Source: a bacterium
GTDB taxonomy: Bacteria; Patescibacteriota; Saccharimonadia; Saccharimonadales; UBA4665
DNA: 8,361 nt
Direction of reading: 5' to 3'
Assembly: GCA_029549845.1 (NCBI GenBank)
Contig: JAKPIL010000094.1
Location: 1-8,361 of the forward strand
In this document: piece after piece, positions 1 through 4,991 of the stretch
Layout: each line of letters starts with the position of its first letter
Numbering within the stretch: position 1 is the first letter of the stretch
The notes under the pieces: generated by a model
What the model was told of the DNA's origin: nothing
The model's input: the letters and a program-made list of their open reading frames with translations, nothing else
The model's database searches: none
Position numbers and translations under genes: made by a program

Positions 1-447
1 CTCATAGTCCCGCCAGTAGCGCGGGTTGAGGTGAATGTACCTGGTAATGTGCTGGAGGTAAGCGTCATCTGTGATTCTCGACGCCCGAAAGCGCGACTCA
101 AACAGGGGCCCAGTGCGCTTGTATTTTTTATTGAAATAGCGGCTATAGCTCGTCATGACGCTTTGCATCAGAGAGGTGAGCGTCTTCTGGTGGCGCTGGT
201 AGAAAAACAGGTGAAAGTGGTTGGGCATGAGGCAGTAGGCAAGGAGGTCGACCTTGTTATAGAAGTTCGGGTACGAGATACCGTTGACATTCTTGAACTC
301 CTCGGGCGATAGGTAGCGCTCAAGCAAACGAAGAAAGGCTATGAAATCTTGCTCGTCCAAAAAGATTCGGTGTTTGCTATTGCCTCTCGCGTAGACATGG
401 TAATAGCTTTCGGGGGCATCTAGGCGCATCACATTTCTTCGAGGCAT
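1..447 (-). CDS. REP-associated / IS200-like Y1 tyrosine transposase (partial, C-terminus off window)
   Basis: The minus strand reads open from an ATG at 447-445 to the window edge, giving 149 residues beginning MPRRNVMRLDAPESYYHVYA. This is the Transposase_17 (Y1_Tnp) fold: an N-terminal 'YYHVYARGNSKHRIF' strand, then the HUH motif as MPNHFHL (H77, H79), which binds the divalent metal. The helix SYSRYFNKKY follows, where Y101 or Y104 is the probable nucleophile, and then the family motif 'YLQHITRYIHLNPRYW' at about 130-144. Such enzymes nick and rejoin single-stranded DNA at short hairpins; RAYT members act on REP palindromes. Family length is typically about 150-240 aa, so an unknown part is missing. 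The start is chosen because it fits the family N-terminus and an extended -10 box lies 6 nt upstream. It is divergent to pilB. Activity cannot be judged without the C-terminus. Confidence 0.9.
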   Translation of the reverse strand, partial: MPRRNVMRLDAPESYYHVYARGNSKHRIFLDEQDFIAFLRLLERYLSPEEFKNVNGISYPNFYNKVDLLAYCLMPNHFHLFFYQRHQKTLTSLMQSVMTSYSRYFNKKYKRTGPLFESRFRASRITDDAYLQHITRYIHLNPRYWRDYE

Positions 448-462
448 AACCCTACTATATCA
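448..462 (-). promoter_or_regulatory. Extended -10 promoter giving a probable leaderless transposase mRNA
   Basis: On the minus strand TGATATAGT (TGn plus a 5/6 match to TATAAT, hexamer at 459-454) is followed by only six bases, AGGGTT, and then the ATG at 447. A start point about 7 nt after the hexamer falls on the start codon itself. There is no room for a ribosome-binding site. No convincing -35 box is seen, as is usual for extended -10 promoters. Confidence 0.55.
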
Positions 463-476
463 CTTTTATTTCCGTA

Positions 477-491
477 AAAGGACTGTCCTTT
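477..491. repeat. Perfect 7+1+7 inverted repeat in divergent promoter region
   Basis: AAAGGAC, a central T, then GTCCTTT make an uninterrupted 15-bp dyad. It lies 42 bp before the pilB start codon and 29 bp before the transposase start codon, just upstream of both -10 boxes. It could be an operator for a dimeric regulator of either or both genes, or a short hairpin recognised by the adjacent transposase. The palindrome is seen directly; its role is inference. Confidence 0.5.
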
Positions 492-517
492 GAAAAGTGG
501 TTTGTGGTTATGGTTTT

Positions 518-526
518 TGCTATACT
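518..526 (+). promoter_or_regulatory. Extended -10 promoter for pilB, probable leaderless mRNA
   Basis: TGCTATACT contains TGn directly before TATACT (521-526, 5/6 match to consensus). Seven bases separate it from the ATG at 534, so transcription should begin at or one base before the start codon. No Shine-Dalgarno sequence precedes the ATG. A TTGAAA at 490-495 lies 25 bp upstream, too far to be a standard -35 box. Confidence 0.6.
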
Positions 527-533
527 GTATGGA

Positions 534-2354
534 ATGCGTGTATCAGATAGTTTGGTGGAGAAGCTACTGGCGTCGACTGGAAAGTTTAGCGATGAACAGC
601 TTGAGACTCTCCGCAAGCAAGAAAAAAGCGAGAAAAGACCTCTGCAAGACGTGGTCGTATCTACAAACACGCTCAGCGAACGGGAGCTTACGCAGCTGTA
701 TGCGGCCGAAATTGACGTACCGTTTGTGGAGTTTGCTGCAAAAGATGTGCCTAAAAGCGTACTCGAGCTCATCCCCGAGCGTATAGCCCGGCAACACCGT
801 GCCATTGCCTTTCAGATTGGTGAAGATGACGTGGTGTTTGTGGCCATGGAGGACCCCGATGATGTCCCTGCAATCAGCTTCATCCAGAAACAGCTCGGCA
901 AACCGGTACGCATCCACATAGCCACAACCAGCACCATCCAGACTGCCCTTGACCAGTTCAACGGCGATGCGAGCACAGTTGGCACAGAAATTGAGCGCGT
1001 CATAGCCATACAAGAGAAAAATGACGCCGACGAAGTCGTTGACCAAGCCGATGTGGCCGAAGATTCGCCTATAGCCCAGACGGTAAATCTCATCATTGAC
1101 TATGGGGTTAAGAACGGCGCAAGCGATATTCATATAGAACCACGCGAAAACTTTGTTGTTGTCCGGTACCGCGTGGATGGCATTTTGCGTGAGGTGAATA
1201 AACTGCCGCGCAAAGTTCTGGGCGCACTCGTATCACGCATAAAGATCCTCGCAAATCTCAAGATAGACGAACACCGTGCCCCACAAGATGGCCGTTTTAA
1301 GATAGTCGTGAGCAACCACGTGTATGCGCTCCGTGTCTCGACCCTGCCAATCGTTGACGGCGAAAAGGTTGTTATGCGTATCCTCGACGAATCGAGTAAG
1401 CCGGCGACACTTGAGGAGCTTGGGTACTGGGGTTACGCGCTGGAGGCGGTGCAGCAGGCCATAGTCCAGCCACATGGCATGGTGCTCGTGACCGGCCCAA
1501 CGGGGTCGGGGAAGTCTACAAGCCTTTTCAGCGTTCTGAGCATGCTCAATAGCCCTGGCGTGAACATCAGCACCGTAGAAGACCCAGTCGAATACCGAAT
1601 TGTTGGCGCCAACCAAACGCAAGTAAACCCGCTCGCAGGCATGACATTTAGCAGCGGTTTACGCGCCTTACTCCGCCAAGACCCAAACATCATCATGGTG
1701 GGAGAGGTTCGCGACGGCGAAACAGCCGACCTGGCAGTGCAGGCCGCCCTGACCGGCCACCTTGTCTTTAGCACGCTTCACACCAACAACGCTGCAACGT
1801 GCCTGCCGCGCCTGCTTGACATGAATATCGAACCGTTCCTTATTGCCAGCACCGTGCGTATTGTCATTGGTCAGCGACTTGTGCGCCGCCTTTGCCCCGA
1901 TTGCCGTGAGTCTTATAAGCCGGACGAAGCCCACCTGACAAAACTCATCAAGATATTCCAGCTCAAGGGCGAAACCATGAAGCAGCTTCACGCACTTGAA
2001 CAGTCGGCCCTGGAAGGCGGCATTGGGGCCACAAACTTGAGTAAAACCAACAAACAGGATGTCACGCAGCTCAGCACCACGGCCGATGGGATCAAACAGC
2101 TGTGGCGCCCGCACGAGGATGGCTGCAACTCATGCAACCACACTGGGTATCACGGCCGTATGGGCATTTACGAGGTACTCCGTAATACTGACGCCATACA
2201 GCAACTCATAGTCGGCAACTCTACAAGTGAGAAACTTCAGGTTCAAGCCATGCAAGATGGCATGCTGACCATGCAGGTAGATGGCCTCGTAAAGGCGCTC
2301 CGCGGGCAGACCTCTATAGAAGAAATCCTGCGCGTCACTGCCGAAAAGGCGTAG
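534..2354 (+). CDS. pilB: PilB, type IV pilus extension ATPase (GspE/T2SSE family)
   Basis: This 606-aa protein is a cytoplasmic hexameric ATPase that powers pilin insertion through PilC. The N-terminal 1-150 region resembles the MshEN/T2SSE_N domain. The ATPase core starts near residue 175 with 'DSPIAQTVNLIIDYGVKNGA' followed by SDIHIEP (197-203). Catalytic motifs are intact: Walker A GPTGSGKST (321-329), Asp box TVEDPVEY (347-354), Walker B IIMVGEVRD (386-394) and His box TGHLVFSTLHT (407-417). Two CxxC pairs, CPDC (454-457) and CNSC (531-534), form the zinc site typical of PilB/GspE rather than PilT, but are separated by 73 residues, a longer spacer than I expect. The reading frame extends upstream to a GTG at 504, but that would begin inside the promoter; ATG 534 follows an extended -10 box by 7 nt. 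pilC lies 113 nt downstream. Confidence 0.96.
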   Translation: MRVSDSLVEKLLASTGKFSDEQLETLRKQEKSEKRPLQDVVVSTNTLSERELTQLYAAEIDVPFVEFAAKDVPKSVLELIPERIARQHRAIAFQIGEDDVVFVAMEDPDDVPAISFIQKQLGKPVRIHIATTSTIQTALDQFNGDASTVGTEIERVIAIQEKNDADEVVDQADVAEDSPIAQTVNLIIDYGVKNGASDIHIEPRENFVVVRYRVDGILREVNKLPRKVLGALVSRIKILANLKIDEHRAPQDGRFKIVVSNHVYALRVSTLPIVDGEKVVMRILDESSKPATLEELGYWGYALEAVQQAIVQPHGMVLVTGPTGSGKSTSLFSVLSMLNSPGVNISTVEDPVEYRIVGANQTQVNPLAGMTFSSGLRALLRQDPNIIMVGEVRDGETADLAVQAALTGHLVFSTLHTNNAATCLPRLLDMNIEPFLIASTVRIVIGQRLVRRLCPDCRESYKPDEAHLTKLIKIFQLKGETMKQLHALEQSALEGGIGATNLSKTNKQDVTQLSTTADGIKQLWRPHEDGCNSCNHTGYHGRMGIYEVLRNTDAIQQLIVGNSTSEKLQVQAMQDGMLTMQVDGLVKALRGQTSIEEILRVTAEKA

Positions 2355-2374
2355 GCTAGAGACAATTCGAGCGG

Positions 2375-2428
2375 CCTGCGGCGCAGGATAGACCCGTATC
2401 ACCCCGCCCTTCTCTCAAAAGCTTGAGA
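2375..2428 (+). other. pilB-pilC intergenic hairpins
   Basis: Two small perfect stem-loops lie in the 113-nt gap. CCTGC/GCAGG has loop GGC (2375-2387). TCTCAA/TTGAGA has loop AAGC (2413-2428). Neither is followed by a T run, so neither is a standard intrinsic terminator. The right arm of the second, TTGAGA, also resembles a -35 box for the pilC promoter, so the hairpin and promoter overlap. Confidence 0.35.
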
Positions 2429-2460
2429 CGGTGGTGCTGGCGGGCGATATAGTTTACTAT
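2423..2460 (+). promoter_or_regulatory. Candidate pilC promoter; short or absent leader
   Basis: Two overlapping -10 candidates occur. TATAGT (2448-2453) lies 19 bp after TTGAGA (2423-2428) and would give a leader of about 8 nt. TACTAT (2455-2460, 4/6) sits 7 nt before the ATG, the same spacing as at pilB, and would give a leaderless mRNA. Either way there is no usable Shine-Dalgarno sequence: the AGG at 2462-2464 is only 3 nt from the ATG. pilC may also be reached by read-through from pilB. Confidence 0.4.
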
Positions 2461-2467
2461 TAGGCAT

Positions 2468-3676
2468 ATGCTTTTCACATACAAAGCTCTACGAAAAGAT
2501 AACTCCCCGATATCTGGGACCATTGAGGCGGGCGACCGCGATGCAGCGATGGCTGCGCTATCTCACCAGGGCCTCCACCCGCTTGTCGTTACCGCCAGCA
2601 GCGCAAGGCGCAGCCTTGGTTTCGGGAAAAGTGTCAAAACTAGCGATATGGTCATTTTTACCCGTCAGCTTTCGACCATGATTTCGGCCGGGGTTCCCAT
2701 TGCGCGAGGCCTCGTAACGCTCCAAGATAGCGCAACAGCCCCTTACTTCCGCGAAGTGCTCGGCAAAATCAGCAAAGATGTCGAGGGCGGCACGCAGCTG
2801 GGAGACGCCTTCGCAAAATATCCAAATGTGTTCGATGATATCTACGTCAATATGGTGCGCGCCGGCGAAGAAGGCGGTATCCTCGATGACATTCTGAAGC
2901 GTCTCGCTATACAGGTCGAGCAGAACGCGAGCATCAAGAAAAAGGTCAAAGGCGCCATGACCTACCCTGTTGTTATTCTGAGCATTACCGTGGTTGCGTT
3001 CTTTGGTATTATGTTTGTCCTTATGCCAAAAATTGCCAAGATTCTTTCGGATCTTGGTGGACCAAACGCAAAGTTGCCCTTCTATACCCAGATGCTGCTT
3101 GACCTCAGCAACTTCAGCCGCAAGTATGCACTTGTCATCATCCCCGGCATGTTCTTGCTCATCTGGGTCATCCGTCGTTACATAAAAACACCAAAGGGAA
3201 AGTACCAATTTCATGCACTGTTGCTGCGTTTGCCTATCGTAAAGACCATTGTCACCAAGGTCGCAATTGCTCGGTTTTCACGCACATTCGCCTCTCTTAT
3301 GTCAGCTGGCGTCGGTGTGCTCGATTCGTTGGCCGTAACCGGTGGCGCCATCGGGAATAAAGTTATAGAGAAAGAGCTGGCCGCTGCCGCCGTAGAGGTC
3401 AAGAATGGCAAACAGCTCTCTGAGGTTATCGCCGAAAGCAAGCATTTCCCCAAAATTGTTTCACAAATGCTTGCCGTTGGCGAAGAAACCGGCACAACCG
3501 ATACCGTGCTTCTAAAGGTTGCTGATTTTTACGAGGAGGAGGTGTCGACGGCCATAGATAGTCTCGCCTCAGTTATTGAACCTGTGATGATTCTGTTCCT
3601 TGGGTCGGGCGTGGGACTCATAGCCGCGAGTGTTATGGGACCGATTGCGAGTTTGAGTAGTAGTATTGGGGAATAA
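2468..3676 (+). CDS. pilC: PilC, type IV pilus inner-membrane platform protein (GspF/T2SSF family)
   Basis: The 402-aa length is normal for PilC, the polytopic membrane protein that couples PilB to pilin polymerisation. It begins MLFTYKALRKDNSPISGTIE, matching the family's 'F.Y.A....G....G.IEA' start, which supports the ATG at 2468. The two T2SSF repeats are clear: 'RQLSTMISAGVPIARGL' (66-82) with 'MVRAGEEGGILDDIL' (129-143), and 'RTFASLMSAGVGVLDSL' (272-288) with 'MLAVGEETGTTDTVL' (334-348). Predicted membrane segments are about 166-188, 219-237 and 370-395. The conserved YPVV precedes the first. It follows pilB, the usual order, and is itself followed by tandem hairpins. No frameshift or missing motif is seen. 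Confidence 0.96.
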   Translation: MLFTYKALRKDNSPISGTIEAGDRDAAMAALSHQGLHPLVVTASSARRSLGFGKSVKTSDMVIFTRQLSTMISAGVPIARGLVTLQDSATAPYFREVLGKISKDVEGGTQLGDAFAKYPNVFDDIYVNMVRAGEEGGILDDILKRLAIQVEQNASIKKKVKGAMTYPVVILSITVVAFFGIMFVLMPKIAKILSDLGGPNAKLPFYTQMLLDLSNFSRKYALVIIPGMFLLIWVIRRYIKTPKGKYQFHALLLRLPIVKTIVTKVAIARFSRTFASLMSAGVGVLDSLAVTGGAIGNKVIEKELAAAAVEVKNGKQLSEVIAESKHFPKIVSQMLAVGEETGTTDTVLLKVADFYEEEVSTAIDSLASVIEPVMILFLGSGVGLIAASVMGPIASLSSSIGE

Positions 3677-3684
3677 TTGATCGA

Positions 3685-3704
3685 GGAGGGGCTGGCGCCC
3701 CTCC
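3685..3704 (+). repeat. GC-rich perfect hairpin after pilC
   Basis: GGAGGGGC/GCCCCTCC is a perfect 8-bp stem with loop TGGC, 9 nt after the pilC stop codon. No T tract follows, so termination by the standard intrinsic mechanism is doubtful. It may stabilise the 3' end of the pilBC mRNA or be a REP-like palindrome. Confidence 0.5.
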
Positions 3705-3737
3705 GGTTGTGCTACGAAGTGAATTCGTGGCACAACC
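3705..3737 (+). repeat. 14-bp stem-loop directly abutting the previous hairpin
   Basis: GGTTGTGCTACGAA pairs with TTCGTGGCACAACC over 14 bp with one T·G wobble and a 5-nt loop, GTGAA. It starts on the base after the preceding hairpin ends. There is no T run. A third, weaker hairpin (GCCGG with CCGGGC, 3754-3773) follows 16 nt later. Together they form a palindrome cluster in the pilC-pilin gap. Confidence 0.5.
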
Positions 3738-3853
3738 TCCACCCCTACCTAAAGCCGGCACTTCGCACCGGGCTATCATACCCCCAAATTTGAAGCGTCA
3801 CCAAGCATAACGAAAAACATGTCACAAAACAGGTCAGAATACCCATTATTTGC

Positions 3854-3881
3854 TTGACGTTCAGACGCTTATGGTTATAAT
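3854..3881 (+). promoter_or_regulatory. Sigma70-type promoter of the pilin gene
   Basis: TTGACG (3854-3859, 5/6) and a perfect TATAAT (3876-3881) are 16 bp apart. The start point should be near 3888, giving an untranslated leader of about 58 nt before ATG 3947. This is the best promoter in the window, in keeping with a highly expressed major subunit. Confidence 0.75.
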
Positions 3882-3930
3882 CAGATGCAGACTTACGGGC
3901 TAATCCGTTAAGCATTATAAAATCATATAA

Positions 3931-3936
3931 AGGAGG
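3931..3936 (+). promoter_or_regulatory. Strong Shine-Dalgarno of the pilin gene
   Basis: AGGAGG is a perfect anti-16S match, 10 nt before ATG 3947, slightly longer than optimal spacing. It fixes the pilin start and contrasts with the SD-less starts of pilB, pilC and the transposase. Confidence 0.75.
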
Positions 3937-3946
3937 GTGGGTCCCT

Positions 3947-4429
3947 ATGGTTTCACTAAGAGATAAAAAAGGTTTCACGATCGTCGAGCTTTTGATTGTA
4001 ATTGTCGTTATTGGTATCTTGGCGACGCTTGTTATTGTGACGTTCACTGGCATTCAGCAAAAAGGTCGTAACAGTCAGCGCCAGACTGACATCAATGCTA
4101 TTCAAAGCCAGGCTGAAGCATTTTTCGCCCAGCATGGTTTTTACCCAACGCTCGCTGATCTTCAAATCACAACTGCTCCGACCTTTATATCAACATATAT
4201 GAAGGGTCTTCCTGGAGAAGCATTAAAAGATCCTAAAGGGCCAACTGTCACCATTGGCGCCACGACAGACGGCGACCAATATAGCTACGTAGCAAGCGGC
4301 ACTGCATGCTCAAATACAACAGCAACCACAGTTACCAGCGGTGAACTGCAAGACAATGGATGCGATGCATTCACCGTATCGGCGACGCTTGAAGGCAGTA
4401 CAACCCCGTATACAAAACAAAGCAACTAG
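3947..4429 (+). CDS. Type IV pilin, probable major subunit (PilA-like)
   Basis: This 160-aa prepilin has a class III leader MVSLRDKKG cut after G9 by prepilin peptidase. The mature protein starts FTIVELLIVIVVIGILATLV, with F+1 and the conserved E+5 (E14), the hydrophobic N-terminal helix that packs in the fibre core. The helix continues as 'GIQQKGRNSQRQTDINAIQSQAEAFF', typical of pilins from Patescibacteria and Gram-positive bacteria. 'HGFYPTLADL' begins the globular domain. C121 and C139 near the C-terminus probably form a disulfide-closed D-region loop. It has its own strong promoter, a strong ribosome-binding site and its own terminator, which favours a highly expressed major pilin over a minor one. 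This assignment is inference; other pilin genes may exist elsewhere in the genome. Confidence 0.93.
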   Translation: MVSLRDKKGFTIVELLIVIVVIGILATLVIVTFTGIQQKGRNSQRQTDINAIQSQAEAFFAQHGFYPTLADLQITTAPTFISTYMKGLPGEALKDPKGPTVTIGATTDGDQYSYVASGTACSNTTATTVTSGELQDNGCDAFTVSATLEGSTTPYTKQSN

Positions 4430-4450
4430 CAAGGCCTGACAGGCATATAG

Positions 4451-4481
4451 AAGCAGGGCGCATACGGCGCCTTGCTTTTTT
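4451..4481 (+). terminator. Intrinsic terminator of the pilin gene
   Basis: AAGCAGGGCGC pairs with GCGCCTTGCTT (11 bp, one G·T wobble) around loop ATACG, ending in six T residues (4476-4481). It starts 22 nt after the pilin stop codon. Outer flanks GGCATA (4442-4447) and TATGCC (4483-4488) could extend the structure. On the opposite strand no T run follows the stem, so it should not stop the convergent operon. Confidence 0.9.
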
Positions 4482-4509
4482 GTATGCCCTACACTGATTT
4501 GGCGAATTG

Positions 4510-4943
4510 TCGACTGGACTTACGCAAAATCGCGCTGCGTTGGAGAACCATGTGTCAGTGATTCAGAAGACAGTTTATCTGGAGGAAGAGTCGCCATAGC
4601 TACTTTGACGAGAGAAATCTGGCTCATGAACGCTGGTGATGAGCCTGGGTAGTGGGAGCTTTGGGTAAGTCCAGTCGAAGCAAAGACGCAGGGGCGAAAA
4701 GCCAACATCAACCAGTTCATACACTTAATCGGACACGAGTTTCGCACTTGTCCAGCCTGCTCAAGATGCGGAGCATCTGACACCGCTAGCTTTTCTCGCT
4801 GCTCGGAAAGAAATAGGAAACCTCTTTCTTTCCTGTACGGCTCGTGGAGCCTGTTCTGAACTTGATTCAGGATGCTTCAATGAGAACCGGGGTCCCAATG
4901 AAGCCTGTTTCATGGGGTGAAGTTGCACATCAGTTCAACGTGC
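4510..4943 (+). ncRNA. Candidate structured non-coding RNA (unidentified; strand tentative)
   Basis: No supportable gene lies between 4482 and 4991, but nested and serial stems fill the region. A long-range stem pairs 4510-4523 with 4665-4678 (14 bp perfect), extended by 4525-4528 with 4660-4663. It encloses GGCTCAT/ATGAGCC (4621-4645). Downstream are GGC-GAAAA-GCC (4693-4703), GGACA/TGTCC (4731-4753), AGATGC-GGA-GCATCT (4764-4778), a 13-bp stem with one mismatch and loop AAA (4805-4833), GGCTC-GTG-GAGCC (4839-4851), TTCTGAA/TTCAGGA (4854-4872), GCTTCA/TGAAGC (4874-4904) and GCAC/GTGC (4925-4943). Purine-rich loops on the plus strand (GAAAA, AAA) favour that orientation. I do not recognise RNase P RNA, tmRNA, 6S, SRP RNA or a group II intron domain V. 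No clear promoter or terminator for it is seen. Confidence 0.4.
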
Positions 4944-4991
4944 GAAACTCTTGGCATAGTAAAAGCACACTGTATTACGCGATGTAGGGAA

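Noticed and set aside
504..533. GTG or ATG starts upstream in frame for PilB (504 and 510)
   Set aside because: They would place the start codon inside the extended -10 promoter, and the added residues VMVFAILYG do not match the family N-terminus.
3685..3737. Hairpins after pilC as intrinsic terminators
   Set aside because: Neither stem is followed by a T tract; they are listed as hairpins of unknown role.
4582..4595. A GAGGAAGAGTC stretch resembling the RNase P RNA CR-I motif
   Set aside because: The match is imperfect and no partner CR-V, CR-IV or P4 3' strand is visible downstream.
4520..4783. An 87-residue open frame on the minus strand in the pilin downstream region
   Set aside because: It starts with GTG inside hairpin stems, has no ribosome-binding site, no recognisable domain, and its ends track the inverted repeats rather than gene signals.
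4834..4878. GTACGGCTC resembling the 3' strand of group II intron domain V
   Set aside because: There is no pairing 5' strand beginning with the AGC triad, no GNRA-capped 34-nt helix, and no reverse transcriptase gene.
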